A stretch of DNA of 32,121 bases from Microbacteriaceae bacterium PS02332. Its GTDB lineage: Bacteria > Actinomycetota > Actinomycetes > Actinomycetales > Microbacteriaceae. Of this stretch, positions 1 to 9,300 are shown one piece after another. The notes below the pieces were generated by a model. The model did not search any database and was not told the origin of the DNA. It saw only the letters and a list, made by a program, of their open reading frames with translations. The stretch lies in NCBI GenBank assembly GCA_029959645.1, contig JASCOJ010000020.1, positions 1-32,121 of the forward strand, read 5' to 3'. The translations under genes were made by a program, and so were the position numbers. Position 1 is the stretch's first letter. Every line of letters begins with the position of its first letter.

Positions 1-747
1 GGTCCGGGCCGCGTCCGGTGCGCCCAGCACACGTCGACGGACCGGCGGGGTCTCCGCGGCCGGCTCCGGCGTGCGGACGACCGGTTCGGCGTCGGTCCGC
101 ACGGCGGCGGCGCGGGCACCCTCCGCCGGGTCCGGCTCGGCCGTCGGCATCGTCATGGAGGCCCGGATCGCCGCCTCGACGGCGGTGCGGAGCGCTTCGG
201 TCCGCTCGGCGGGGGCCCCGGCGGCGCGGAAGGCGTCGTAGGCGCGGCTCAGCACCGAGCGGGCCTCCTCGTACCGGGACAGTTCGTACAGCGACCACCC
301 CTCGAGCTCGGCCGCGGCGCCCTCGAGCTCCGGCCACTCCTCGGTCGCGGCGGTGCCCCTGGCCATCGCGGCCTCACTGGCGGCCCGCTCGTACCGGCCG
401 AGGTCGTGCAGGACGTGCGCGCGCCGCACCCGGGCGGCGACCTTGTCCTGGCGCTCACCCGTGAACATCGTCAGGCGGAAGACCTCCTCGGCGACCGTCA
501 GGGCTTCATCGAGCCGGCCGAGCAGCCGGAGCAGCTCGGCGCGTTCGGCGAGGGCGTCGGTGCTGCGGCTCTGGCCGAGCTGCCGCAGGCGGTCCTGGAC
601 GACCTGCACGTCGACGGCCGGGCGGAGGCTGATCGGCGCGAACGTGCTGCCCGGGCTCACCCCGGCGGTCACGGGGGCGGCGCGACGGGGCTCCCGGTCC
701 TGGTCGGAGCGGGTGCGGTCGCGGTCTTCGTCGGGCGGGAGGGACAT
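1..747 (-). CDS. TPR-repeat protein, N-terminal part (gene runs off the window)
   Basis: The minus-strand frame opens at ATG 747 and has no stop before the window edge, so 249 N-terminal residues are visible. The first ~45 residues are charged and Pro-rich (starts MSLPPDEDRDR). From about residue 50 to 165 there are helix-turn-helix tetratricopeptide-like units, seen as LLRLLGRLDEALTVAEEV, HVLHDLGRYERAASEAAMA and YELSRYEEARSVLSRAYDAF, each with the Leu/Gly/Tyr/Ala spacing of TPRs. After that comes a low-complexity Ala/Pro/Glu-rich stretch. TPR proteins are usually protein-interaction scaffolds; a specific role cannot be read here. No signal peptide or membrane segment is visible in this part. 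Upstream (748-817) is a short gap facing the terminator of the next minus-strand gene. Confidence 0.7.
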   Translation of the reverse strand, partial: MSLPPDEDRDRTRSDQDREPRRAAPVTAGVSPGSTFAPISLRPAVDVQVVQDRLRQLGQSRSTDALAERAELLRLLGRLDEALTVAEEVFRLTMFTGERQDKVAARVRRAHVLHDLGRYERAASEAAMARGTAATEEWPELEGAAAELEGWSLYELSRYEEARSVLSRAYDAFRAAGAPAERTEALRTAVEAAIRASMTMPTAEPDPAEGARAAAVRTDAEPVVRTPEPAAETPPVRRRVLGAPDAART

Positions 748-817
748 CACGGTCGAGGGTATCCGCGCCTCGCCCGGAGGAGCCCGTGCCACGCGCGGGT
801 CGGGGTGGCGGACGTGA

Positions 818-854
818 CGACGGCCCGACCCGCGGGGAGCGGGACGGGCCGTCG
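818..854 (-). terminator. Hairpin terminator of the Gln-rich membrane protein gene
   Basis: A perfect 10-bp stem (CGACGGCCCG at 818-827 with CGGGCCGTCG at 845-854) is extended by three inner pairs (829-831 with 841-843) after one mismatch, around a 9-nt loop. It begins 19 nt past the stop codon of the minus-strand gene ending at 873. No T-tract follows, which is common for terminators in high-GC actinobacteria. Confidence 0.65.
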
Positions 855-872
855 GTCGGGCTGTCGGGGGAG

Positions 873-1562
873 TCAGATGCCGCCCGAGGCACCCGCCGAA
901 CCGAGCGCTGCGACGCCGATGGACGCCGCGTAGGCGATGACGCCGACGACCGCGACCACGATGGCGACGACACCCCAGGCCCGCCCGCGGGAGGTCGCGA
1001 TGGCCACGACGCCCTGGATGATCGCCCAGAGGCCGAGCGCGGTGCCGAGGTAGAACATCGCGATGCCGGCGACGGCGGACGGGGTGGTCATCAGCCCCTC
1101 GAACTGCGACGGGTCGCTGGTCGACGACCCGGTCCGCGCGGCCTCGCGGAACGCCTCCGAACCGCCGAAGACCTGCCCGAGCAGGACTCCACCGATGATC
1201 CCCGCGACGAGGGCGGCGAGCCCGGCGACGAACGCGATGACGCCGACCGTCTTCTTCTTCGGCCCCGGTGCGTCGGGTGCCTGCCAGGCGGGAGCGCCGC
1301 CCTGCTGCCACTGCTGCGGCTGGCCGTACTGCTGCCCGTGCTGCTGCCCGTACTGGTCGTGCCCGTGCTGCTGGGGGTCCTGCTGGCCGCCCCACTGCGG
1401 CGCCGACTGCTGGGGGTGCTGCTGCCCGCCCCACTGCGGCGCCTGGTCGGGCGTGATGCGCTCGCCGTAGCGCGGAGCGTCGTCCCGCGCACCGTGCTCG
1501 GGCGCGGCTCCACCGGCTCGCGGCTGGTCGTTGTGGTCGTCGCGCTGGTCGTCGGTGCTCAT
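873..1562 (-). CDS. Gln/His-rich membrane protein, DUF4190-like, unknown function
   Basis: A 229-residue protein. Residues 1-100 are hydrophilic and rich in Gln, Gly, Pro and His, with two copies of a 13-residue unit (APQWGGQQ followed by HPQQ or DPQQ). A KKK patch precedes a first hydrophobic segment (about 105-128, TVGVIAFVAGLAALVAGIIG). A second membrane region follows a ~40-residue hydrophilic loop, with further helices to the C terminus (about 163-225). Cytoplasmic low-complexity tails followed by a small membrane module are common in actinobacterial proteins of the DUF4190/DUF4352 kind; the assignment is by general look only. The start at 1562 is followed by a typical acidic N terminus, and a hairpin lies just past the stop. 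No enzymatic motif was seen. Confidence 0.75.
   Translation of the reverse strand: MSTDDQRDDHNDQPRAGGAAPEHGARDDAPRYGERITPDQAPQWGGQQHPQQSAPQWGGQQDPQQHGHDQYGQQHGQQYGQPQQWQQGGAPAWQAPDAPGPKKKTVGVIAFVAGLAALVAGIIGGVLLGQVFGGSEAFREAARTGSSTSDPSQFEGLMTTPSAVAGIAMFYLGTALGLWAIIQGVVAIATSRGRAWGVVAIVVAVVGVIAYAASIGVAALGSAGASGGI
1388..1443 (-). repeat. 17-bp direct repeat, 39-bp period, inside the Gln-rich protein gene
   Basis: CGCCCCACTGCGGCGCC occurs at 1388-1404 and again at 1427-1443. The 39-bp period keeps the frame and encodes the duplicated 13-residue APQWGGQQ unit. It looks like an internal coding duplication. Confidence 0.8.
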
Positions 1563-1651
1563 CGGCGGCCTCCTCGTCGTGTCCGGTCGCTCGCGGGGTG
1601 CGGCGTCCGCCCCATCCTGGCAGGCCGTGCTGCACGCGGCTCGGACCGCCG

Positions 1652-2503
1652 TCAGCCTCCGAAGACGGAGCGGTTCGGCTCCGGCGACCCCACCGCGGTG
1701 GCGTCGGTGACGATCGGCGCGCCGGCGATGAACGCCCGGAGCTCGTCCCCGTGCACGACCTTCGCCGGCATCGGGTCGGAGGCGTACCGGCGCGGCATCT
1801 CGGCGACCGGCAGCTCCGTCGGCGACCCGAGCAGCACGATGTTGCCGAACCGCCGGCCCTTGAGCATCCCGGTGTCGGCGACCACCGCGACCGAGGGCAG
1901 GACCGACTGCAGCGTCGCCGCCTGGCCCCGGGCGAAGGCGAGCCCCGCACCGTCGGCGACGTTGAAGGCCACCATCCCACCAGGGGCGAGGAACGACGCG
2001 ACCGCCCGGTGGAACTCGACGCTGGTGACGTGCCCCGGCGTCCGCGCCCCGCTGAAGACGTCGACCACGGCCAGGTCGACCGTGCCGCGGAGGCCGCCCG
2101 GCAGCTTCTCGAGCACCTCGCGGGCGTCGCCGTAGCGGACGCGGATCGACGCGCCGCGGGGGAAGGGCAGTGCCTCCCGGACGTGGTCGACGAGGTCGCG
2201 CTCGAGCTCCACGACCTGCTGGCGGGAGCCCGGTCGGGTGATGGCGACGTACCGCGGCAGCGTCAACGCCCCGGCGCCGAGGTGCAGCGCCGTGACCGGC
2301 CCCGGCGGCAGCAGGTCGATGGCGTGCCCGATGCGCCGGATGTACTCGAAGGCCAGGTGCGTCGGGTCGTCCAGGTCGACGTGCGACTGCGGTGTGCCGT
2401 CGACGACGAGCGTGAAGGAGCCGGGCCGGTGCTTGTCCGGCTCGACGACCGCGTACCCCGCACCCACCCGGAACCCGTCGAACGCATCAGCCATGCCGTC
2501 CAT
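1652..2503 (-). CDS. Spermidine-synthase-like (class I Rossmann fold) protein
   Basis: A 283-residue protein if it starts at ATG 2503, or 280 residues from ATG 2494; neither has a strong ribosome-binding site. The fold is that of spermidine synthases and class I methyltransferases: glycine-rich motif LHLGAGALTLPRY (about 73-85), an acidic end of strand 2 (VVELERD, E99/E101), the YGDARE motif (about 124-129), and the central strand VDLAVVDVFSG (about 142-152) followed by FLAPGGMVAFNVADG. True spermidine synthases have a GGGDG-type motif I and an Asp in a D-S/T-S/T-D-P loop. Here motif I is GAGAL and the loop is DVFSG, so aminopropyl transfer is doubtful. Related actinobacterial proteins are annotated 'spermidine synthase' by fold only. 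The gene is divergent from the membrane protein at 2639. Confidence 0.8.
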   Translation of the reverse strand: MDGMADAFDGFRVGAGYAVVEPDKHRPGSFTLVVDGTPQSHVDLDDPTHLAFEYIRRIGHAIDLLPPGPVTALHLGAGALTLPRYVAITRPGSRQQVVELERDLVDHVREALPFPRGASIRVRYGDAREVLEKLPGGLRGTVDLAVVDVFSGARTPGHVTSVEFHRAVASFLAPGGMVAFNVADGAGLAFARGQAATLQSVLPSVAVVADTGMLKGRRFGNIVLLGSPTELPVAEMPRRYASDPMPAKVVHGDELRAFIAGAPIVTDATAVGSPEPNRSVFGG

Positions 2504-2638
2504 GGAACACCACCGTGCGCCCTGCCCGATCACCACCCGGCACCCCACCCAGGGGTGGTGGGCCGGCGGGACCGTCCCGGCGACGCTGGGAGGACCGGTC
2601 GGGAGCGTCCCGCCGGGACCGACCGGGAGGCACCCACC

Positions 2639-3139
2639 ATGACCGTCCAGCTGCTCGCGAACACCCTCGTCGGACTCGCCCTCGTCGTGTTCCTCGCCGT
2701 CCGGCAGGCGTCCTGGCAGTCCGTCGACCCGACCCGCGTCTGGCGTGGCCCCCTCGTGCTCGGCGGCGTCGGGATCGTCCTCCTCGCCAGGAGCGCCGCC
2801 GTCGTCACGACGCTCGACGTCGTGTTGCTCGCGGTCGAGGCGATCGTCGCGGTCGGGCTCGGCCTCGCGATGGGGTCGCTCACCCGGTTCCGCACGACCG
2901 CGGAGCCGGACCGGCGCGGCCGCACGCTGCAGGCGCGGACCGGCTGGGCCGGCGCCGGCTGCTGGATCGCACTCATCGCCGTCCGCGTCGTGCTCGACGT
3001 CGTCGGCGGCCACCTCGGTGCGCACCTGCTCACCTCCACCGGAGCCGTCCTCCTCACCCTCGCGGTGAACCGGGCTGCACGGGCGCTCGTCGTCGACCAG
3101 CGGATGCCGCGCGCCGCCCGGGGCATGATGGTGCCGTGA
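2639..3139 (+). CDS. Small multi-pass membrane protein coupled to a two-component system
   Basis: A 166-residue hydrophobic protein starting at ATG 2639 behind a good Shine-Dalgarno (GGGAGG, ending about 8 nt upstream). Four or five membrane segments are visible: about 5-20 (LLANTLVGLALVVFLAV), 35-52, 55-77, 100-120 and 125-145. A charged loop (TAEPDRRGRTLQAR) lies in the middle. The architecture resembles small CcdC/DUF1453-like membrane proteins, but no diagnostic residue was recognised. Its stop codon overlaps the GTG start of the sensor kinase, so it is probably co-translated with it and may be an accessory or sensed component. Function unknown. Confidence 0.75.
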   Translation: MTVQLLANTLVGLALVVFLAVRQASWQSVDPTRVWRGPLVLGGVGIVLLARSAAVVTTLDVVLLAVEAIVAVGLGLAMGSLTRFRTTAEPDRRGRTLQARTGWAGAGCWIALIAVRVVLDVVGGHLGAHLLTSTGAVLLTLAVNRAARALVVDQRMPRAARGMMVP

Positions 3140-4335
3140 ACCCCGTGCACGACGCGACCGACCCCCTCGCGGGCCGGTCGCGCTCCGGCCTCGGTCGGGG
3201 GCTGAACGCCCTCGGGGTCGTCGTCGTCGCGGTCTGGTTCGTCCGGAACGGTCTCGAGGAGCACCTCGACCCCTGGGTCTGGGCCGTCGGGGCGGTGGCG
3301 CTCGCCGCGTGGGCCGTCCGCGAGGCCGTCCAGGACCACCGCGTCCTGCTCGTCGCCCTCGCCGTGATGCTCGGCGCCGGTGCCCTCGTCACGGTCCCCA
3401 CGCTCGCGCTCCTCGTCGTGCCGGTCGTCGTCGCCGTCGTCGCCCTCGAGGCCGACGACCGGCTGCCGGTCTGGCTCGGGGGTGTCGCCGCGCTGGTCGC
3501 CGTCGCGGTCGTGGCCGTCGTCGCCCTGCTGACGGGAGCGTCGGTGCAGTTCGTCCTCGGGGTCGTCGGCGGGCTCGCCGTCGGGCTCCTCGCCGGGTAC
3601 TCGCGTCGCCAGGCCCGGGCCGCCGAGCACCGGGCACGGTCGGCGGAGCGGGACCGACAGCGCGCTTCGCTCCTCGCCGACCGCGCCCGGGCGGCGCGGG
3701 ACGTGCACGACGTGCTCGCGCACTCGCTCGGCGGCCTGGTGCTGCAGCTCGACGCCGTCGAGGCGCTCCTCGAGGCCGGCCGCGTCGACGAGGCCGCCGC
3801 TCGGGCCGGTGCCGCGCGGGCCCTCGCCGCGGACGGACTCGCCGAGGCCCGCTCGGCCGTGCGCGTCCTCCGCGACGACGCCGGCAGCGGCCCCGCACCC
3901 GTGACCGCAGCCGACGGGACGGAACCGGACCAGGCCTCCCGGCCGACGGCTCCGAGCGCCGGTCTCGTCCCGCTGGTCGAGGCGCACCGGTCCTTCGGTG
4001 GCGAGGCCGTCGTCCAGGGCGACCTGACGCTCGCCGTCCTCGACGACGCGGTCCGCGACGCCGTGGTCGCGGCCGTCCGGGAGGGGCTCAGCAACGCCCG
4101 CAGGCACGCCCCCGGCAGCGCCGTGTCCCTGTCCGTCATCCGGGACGGCGACGCCGTGGACGTCGTCGTGGCGAACCCGCTCCGGACGGACGGCCACGGG
4201 CTGCGCGGCATGCGGGAGCGCTTCGCCGAGCTCGCCGTCGACGCGACCGTCGAGACGGAGCAGTCCGACGGCGAGTTCGTGGTCGCCGTGCACGTGCCGG
4301 TCGCCGCGCTCACGGACGCGACGGGCACGCCGTGA
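3136..4335 (+). CDS. Sensor histidine kinase, NarL/DesK type
   Basis: A 399-residue membrane sensor kinase that starts at GTG 3136, overlapping the upstream stop. Residues 1-155 contain about five or six hydrophobic helices and no large extracellular domain, suggesting sensing within or near the membrane. A basic linker leads to the HisKA_3 dimerisation domain with ARDVHDVLAHSL; H191 is the likely phosphoacceptor. The HATPase_c domain (about 290-395) has the N-box VREGLSNARRHA and the GHGLRGMRERF G2 box. The usual DNG/DDG G1 motif is replaced by ANPL, a variant seen in some actinobacterial kinases. The kinase would phosphorylate the response regulator encoded immediately downstream with a 4-bp overlap. 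The stimulus is unknown. Confidence 0.92.
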   Translation: MNPVHDATDPLAGRSRSGLGRGLNALGVVVVAVWFVRNGLEEHLDPWVWAVGAVALAAWAVREAVQDHRVLLVALAVMLGAGALVTVPTLALLVVPVVVAVVALEADDRLPVWLGGVAALVAVAVVAVVALLTGASVQFVLGVVGGLAVGLLAGYSRRQARAAEHRARSAERDRQRASLLADRARAARDVHDVLAHSLGGLVLQLDAVEALLEAGRVDEAAARAGAARALAADGLAEARSAVRVLRDDAGSGPAPVTAADGTEPDQASRPTAPSAGLVPLVEAHRSFGGEAVVQGDLTLAVLDDAVRDAVVAAVREGLSNARRHAPGSAVSLSVIRDGDAVDVVVANPLRTDGHGLRGMRERFAELAVDATVETEQSDGEFVVAVHVPVAALTDATGTP

Positions 4336-4994
4336 CGATCCGGGTGCTCGTCGTCGACGACCAGGCGATCGTCCGCGACGGGCTCGTCACGGTGCTCTCG
4401 CTCGTGCCCGACCTCGAGGTCGTCGGTGCCGCGGGCGACGGCGCGGCGGCGATCGCCGCGGTCGAGCGCACCGCCCCGGACGTCGTCCTCATGGACCTCC
4501 GGATGCCGGGCGTCGACGGGCCGACCGCGACGGCGCGGATCACCGCCGCGCACCCCGACGTGGCGGTCCTCGTGCTCACCACGTACGCCGACGACACGTC
4601 GATCACGACCGCGCTCGCGGCGGGCGCCCGCGGGTACCTGACGAAGGACGCCGGGCGGGCGGAGATCGCGACGGCGGTCCGCGCCGTGGCGTCCGGGCAG
4701 ACGACGTTCGACAGTGCCGTCGGGGCGGTGCTCGTCGGCCGGTTGACCGGAGCGACGCCGGCCGCGGCGGCGCAGCCCGGGCGGACGTCCGGGGCCCCGG
4801 TGCACGAGCGCTTCCCGGAGCTCACCCCGCGGGAGGCCGACGTGCTCACCCGCATCGCCGAGGGCCGGACGAACCCGGAGATCGCCGCCGAGCTGTTCCT
4901 GACCGTGCCGACGGTGAAGTCGTACGTCACCCAGGTGTTCGCGAAGCTCGGGGTCCGGTCCCGGGCGGAGGCCGTGGCCCGCGTCCTCCGCTGA
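4332..4994 (+). CDS. LuxR/NarL-family response regulator
   Basis: A 220-residue regulator starting at GTG 4332 within the end of the kinase gene (GTGA overlap), so the two are translationally coupled. The receiver domain (1-120) has the acidic pair D9/D10, phosphoacceptor D55 in VVLMDLRMPG, the conserved Thr in VLTTY and the Lys in GYLTKDA. A linker rich in Ala, Gly and Pro (about 140-155) joins a C-terminal LuxR-type helix-turn-helix, LTPREADVLTRIAEGRTNPE, with the recognition helix near TVPTVKSYVTQVFAKLGVRS. It is expected to bind DNA as a dimer after phosphorylation by the neighbouring kinase. Targets are not evident from the window. Confidence 0.95.
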   Translation: MTIRVLVVDDQAIVRDGLVTVLSLVPDLEVVGAAGDGAAAIAAVERTAPDVVLMDLRMPGVDGPTATARITAAHPDVAVLVLTTYADDTSITTALAAGARGYLTKDAGRAEIATAVRAVASGQTTFDSAVGAVLVGRLTGATPAAAAQPGRTSGAPVHERFPELTPREADVLTRIAEGRTNPEIAAELFLTVPTVKSYVTQVFAKLGVRSRAEAVARVLR

Positions 4995-5041
4995 CCCCGA
5001 CCCCGGCGACGACCCCGACCCCGGCGCCGTCCAGCGGACGC
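4981..5041 (+). terminator. Possible terminator after the two-component operon
   Basis: GCGTC-CGCTG (4981-4993, with a 3-nt bulge) is complementary to CAGCGGACGC (5032-5041). The stem spans the response-regulator stop codon and loops out two copies of a 16-bp direct repeat (GACCCCGACCCCGGCG at 4993-5008 and 5011-5026). No T-tract follows. The rest of the gap to 5276 holds no convincing gene. Confidence 0.35.
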
Positions 5042-5276
5042 CGAGGAGCAGGACCTACCGTGGTCCGGTCCTCCGACGGCGTGCGGCGCGACGGGTGCAC
5101 CACGCACCGGCCACTCGCGCCCGCCGTCCCGGTCCGCGACGCCCCACGCCGAGCCGGACCGGACCTGCCCGACGACGCGCCCACCCGACGCGTCCGTGAC
5201 GGTGCGGGAGCGGCGGCGTGGGCGGGTCTCCCACCCGTACCGCCCTCCCGGCCGCCGCCGGGTCCGAGGAGTCCCG

Positions 5277-6002
5277 ATGACCGCCGACACGCTCAGCATC
5301 CCCGTCCGCCCCGTCCGCCGGCACACCGGCAGCCGGATCCGACCCGGTGACCGGGTGCGACCGGACGAGCGGGCGCGGCCGGACGAGCGGCAGCGACCGG
5401 ACGAGCGGGCGCGGCCGGACGCCGCAGGTCGGCTGGACGACGCGGCCGGCGCGGGGGACCGCGCGGGGCGCGCGTCGGACGCGCGGCGGGCCTCCCGGCC
5501 GTTGCTCGCCGACACCGAGTCGGCTCCGGCGTGGATGCGGGCGGTCGGTGGCGGGGTCCTGACGGCCGGGCTCGCGCTGTCCGCGGCGGTGCTCGCCTGG
5601 CCGGGTGACGCACCGGAGGTCGGCCTCATCGTCCCCGGTGCCGTCGCGGTCGTCGTCGGGGTGCTGCTCGTCGTGGCCCGCGCCGGGCTCACCGTGACCG
5701 AGACGGACGTCGTGCTGCACTTCCGTCCCCTGCCGCCACGGCGGCTCGCCCGGCGGGCCATCGCCGGCGTGCGCGTCGTCGAGGCGGACGCCGGCACCTA
5801 CGGCGGGGTCGGTCTGCGGCTCGCACGACGGCGTCGCGCACTCATCCTGACCCCGGGCGCCGGGGTGGAGCTCACCGACGACCGCGGCCGCGTCACCTTC
5901 GTCCGCACGCGGTGTGCAACCGCCGCGATCTGCGTCATCACGGGCCGGGAGGCGTCGCGGACCGGTCGTCCCGGCGCCCGCCGGGAGGCCCTGCACGGGT
6001 GA
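5277..6002 (+). CDS. Membrane protein with N-terminal charged repeats, unknown function
   Basis: A 241-residue protein starting at ATG 5277 behind GAGGAG. Residues 1-75 are highly charged and contain the tandem hexad RPDER-A/Q, encoded by a 29-bp exact repeat. Two adjacent hydrophobic segments (about 89-107 and 116-135) make a helical hairpin, after which residues 140-200 look like a small beta-rich cytoplasmic domain ([15 protein letters not shown], then [18 protein letters not shown] and [16 protein letters not shown]). The order 'two helices then a beta domain' recalls bacterial PH-like or DUF3093-type proteins, but I cannot assign it firmly. It sits alone between the two-component operon and the rpoB promoter. 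Confidence 0.7.
   Translation: MTADTLSIPVRPVRRHTGSRIRPGDRVRPDERARPDERQRPDERARPDAAGRLDDAAGAGDRAGRASDARRASRPLLADTESAPAWMRAVGGGVLTAGLALSAAVLAWPGDAPEVGLIVPGAVAVVVGVLLVVARAGLTVTETDVVLHFRPLPPRRLARRAIAGVRVVEADAGTYGGVGLRLARRRRALILTPGAGVELTDDRGRVTFVRTRCATAAICVITGREASRTGRPGARREALHG
5357..5421 (+). repeat. 29-bp exact direct repeat, 36-bp period, coding
   Basis: The same 29 bases occur at 5357-5385 and 5393-5421. The 36-bp period encodes the 12-residue unit [12 protein letters not shown], itself two hexads. The repeat keeps frame and is part of the charged N-terminal tail. Confidence 0.85.
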
Positions 6003-6060
6003 CCCGGGACGGTCGCGTCGCGCTTATACACGCCGGGGACGATCTCGGTCAAGCCAGGAC

Positions 6061-6090
6061 TGGACAGCACGTGGATCGGCGACCTATGAT
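6061..6090 (+). promoter_or_regulatory. rpoB promoter
   Basis: TGGACA (6061-6066) and TATGAT (6085-6090) are separated by 18 bp, a good match to the vegetative sigma consensus and the best promoter in the gap before rpoB. The expected start is near 6097, giving a leader of about 240 nt. Confidence 0.7.
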
Positions 6091-6096
6091 GACTGT

Positions 6097-6339
6097 TCGC
6101 GCTCCCTGGCAATCCGTGTCGTCATATTGCGGTCGACCGACGTTCTCCATGAACCCGCCTGGTGCAGCCGGTCCCGAAGATGGCGGCGGGACCCGCTCAC
6201 CGATCACCGCACACCGGTTCCCCGACCAGGGGCTCACCGTACTCGTGTCGTGATCGCGGGGTGCGCAGACCGATCGATCCACTCACCTACACACTGCTCG
6301 TCAGTGTCGGCCCGACGGGGCCTACCGGAGGTCAAACCC
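6097..6339 (+). promoter_or_regulatory. Structured rpoB 5' leader
   Basis: This long untranslated leader contains several hairpins: GGTCCCG/CGGGACC (6170-6176 with 6187-6193), ACACTG/CAGTGT (6291-6296 with 6302-6307) and GGCCC/GGGCC (6309-6313 with 6318-6322, loop GACG). The last two are separated by one base and end 4 nt before the GGAGGT Shine-Dalgarno (6327-6332). I see no gene in it. Control of rpoBC translation or transcription through this leader is an inference. Confidence 0.5.
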
Positions 6340-9300
6340 TTGGCTGCTGCGCCCAACGCATCCACCAACCCCAAGAACGGTCGCAACCACTCGCGACTCT
6401 CGTTCGCCAAGATCACGGACACCCTCACGGTGCCGGATCTGCTCGCACTCCAGACGGAGAGCTTCGACTGGCTCGTCGGCAACGACGTCTGGAAGGCCCG
6501 CCTCGCCGAGGGGCAGGAGCAGGGTCGTACCGACCTCGCGCTGCACTCCGGCCTCGAGGAGATCTTCGAGGAGATCTCCCCGATCGAGGACCTCGGCGAG
6601 ACCATGCAGCTCTCGTTCACGTCCCCGGAGCTCGAGGACCCGAAGTACTCCATCGACGACTGCAAGGAACGCGGCAAGACCTACGCGGCCCCGCTGTACG
6701 TCAACGCCGAGTTCATGAACCACATGACCGGTGAGATCAAGACGCAGACGGTCTTCATGGGCGACTTCCCGCTCATGACCGAGCGCGGCACGTTCATCAT
6801 CAACGGCACCGAGCGTGTCGTCGTCTCGCAGCTCGTCCGCTCGCCGGGCGTGTACTTCGAGCGTGCCCAGGAGAAGACGTCCGACAAGGACATCTACTCC
6901 GCCCGCATCATCCCGTCGCGCGGTGCCTGGCTCGAGTTCGAGATCGACAAGCGCGACCAGGTGGGCGTGCGCATCGACCGCAAGCGCAAGCAGTCCGTGA
7001 CCGTCTTCCTCAAGGCCCTCGGCCTGACGAGCGAAGAGATCATGGAGGAGTTCCAGGGCTTCGCGTCCATGGAGTCGACCCTCGAGAAGGACGCCGTCCT
7101 CACGAAGGAAGAGGCGCTCAAGGACATCTACCGCAAGCTCCGTCCGGGCGAGCAGGTCGCTGCCGAGGCCGCGCGTGCGCTCCTCGACAACTTCTACTTC
7201 AACTCGAAGCGCTACGACCTCGCGAAGGTCGGCCGCTACAAGCTGAACCGGAAGCTCGGCATGGACGCCCCGCTGTCCGACTCGGTCCTGACCGTCGCCG
7301 ACATCGTCGCGACGATCAAGTACCTCGTCTCGCTGCACGCGGAGAAGACGGCCATGAACGGCGTCCGCGACGGCGAGCCCGTGCAGCTCCGCCTCGACGT
7401 GGACGACATCGACCACTTCGGCAACCGTCGCATCCGCGCGGTCGGCGAGCTCATCCAGAACCAGGTCCGCACCGGTCTGTCCCGCATGGAGCGCGTCGTC
7501 CGCGAGCGCATGACCACGCAGGACATCGAGGCGATCACGCCGCAGACCCTGATCAACGTGCGCCCCGTCGTCGCCGCGATCAAGGAGTTCTTCGGCACGT
7601 CGCAGCTGTCGCAGTTCATGGACCAGAACAACCCGCTCGCGGGCCTGACGCACAAGCGGCGTCTCTCGGCCCTCGGCCCGGGTGGTCTGTCCCGTGAGCG
7701 TGCCGGCGTCGAGGTCCGTGACGTCCACCCGTCGCACTACGGCCGCATGTGCCCGATCGAGACCCCGGAAGGCCCGAACATCGGCCTGATCGGCTCGCTC
7801 GCGTCGTTCGGTCGGATCAACTCGTTCGGCTTCATCGAGACCCCGTACCGTCGCGTCGTCAACGGTGAGGTCACGAAGACGATCGACTACCTGACCGCCT
7901 CGGAAGAGGACGAGTTCGTCGTCGCGCAGGCCAACGCCCCGCTGACGGACACGTTCCACTTCCAGGACGACAAGGTGCTCGTCCGCAAGAAGGGCGGCGA
8001 GGTCGAGCTCGTCGGCAAGGACGAGGTCGACTACATGGACGTCTCGCCGCGCCAGATGGTGTCGGTCGCGACCTCGCTCATCCCGTTCCTCGAGCACGAC
8101 GACGCGAACCGCGCCCTCATGGGTGCGAACATGCAGCGCCAGGCCGTGCCGCTCCTCCGCTCCGAGTCGCCGCTCGTCGGCACCGGCATGGAGGGCTACA
8201 CCGCCATCGACGCCGGCGACGTCGTCATCGCCGACAAGGCCGGTGTCGTCTCCGAGGTCTCGGCCGACGCCGTGACCCTGCAGCTCGACGAGGGCGGCAC
8301 GCAGACCTACTACCTGCGCAAGTTCGACCGCTCGAACCAGGGCACGAGCTACAACCACCGCGTGATCGTCAGCGCCGGTGAGCGTGTGGAGCAGGGCGAG
8401 GTCATCGCCGACGGCCCCGCGACGGAGAACGGCGAGCTCGCGCTCGGCAAGAACCTCCTCGTCGCGTTCATGCCGTGGGAGGGCTACAACTACGAGGACG
8501 CGATGATCCTGTCGCAGAACCTCGTGAAGGACGACACGCTCTCCTCGATCCACATCGAGGAGTACGAGGTCGACGCCCGCGACACCAAGCTCGGTAAGGA
8601 AGAGATCACCCGCGACCTCCCGAACGTCAGCCCGGACCTCCTGGCCGACCTCGACGAGCGCGGCATCATCCGGATCGGTGCCGAGGTCCGCCCCGGCGAC
8701 ATCCTGGTCGGCAAGGTCACGCCGAAGGGCGAGACCGAGCTCTCCGCCGAGGAGCGCCTGCTCCGGGCCATCTTCAACGAGAAGTCGCGCGAAGTCCGCG
8801 ACACCTCGCTCAAGGTGCCCCACGGTGAAGAGGGCACGATCATCGGCGTCAAGGTGTTCGACGCGCAGGACGGCGACGACGAGCTCGGCTCGGGCGTCAA
8901 CCAGCGCGTGGTCGTGTACATCGCCCAGAAGCGCAAGATCACCGCGGGTGACAAGCTCGCCGGTCGTCACGGCAACAAGGGCGTCATCTCGACGATCCTT
9001 CCCGTCGAGGACATGCCGTTCCTCGCGGACGGCACCCCGGTCGACATCGTCCTCAACCCGCTCGGCGTCCCCGGCCGCATGAACTTCGGCCAGGTGCTCG
9101 AGATCCACCTCGGGTGGCTCGCGAAGCAGGGCTGGCAGGTCGAGGGCATCCAGGAGTGGGCCGAGGCCCTGCCGGAAGCCGCGCACAGCGCAGCCCCCGG
9201 CACGAAGGTCGCCACCCCGGTGTTCGACGGTGCGTACGAGCGTGAGATCGAGGGCCTCCTCGACTCGACCCTCCCGAACCGCGACGGCGAGCGTCTGATC

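Noticed and set aside
3309-4994. Arg-rich upstream extension of the response-regulator frame overlapping the kinase
   Set aside because: The part before GTG 4332 is an out-of-frame reading of the kinase gene. The receiver domain starts right at GTG 4332.
7591-7690. Possible rifampicin-resistance change in rpoB
   Set aside because: All major positions (D428, H438, R441, S443) are the sensitive-type residues.
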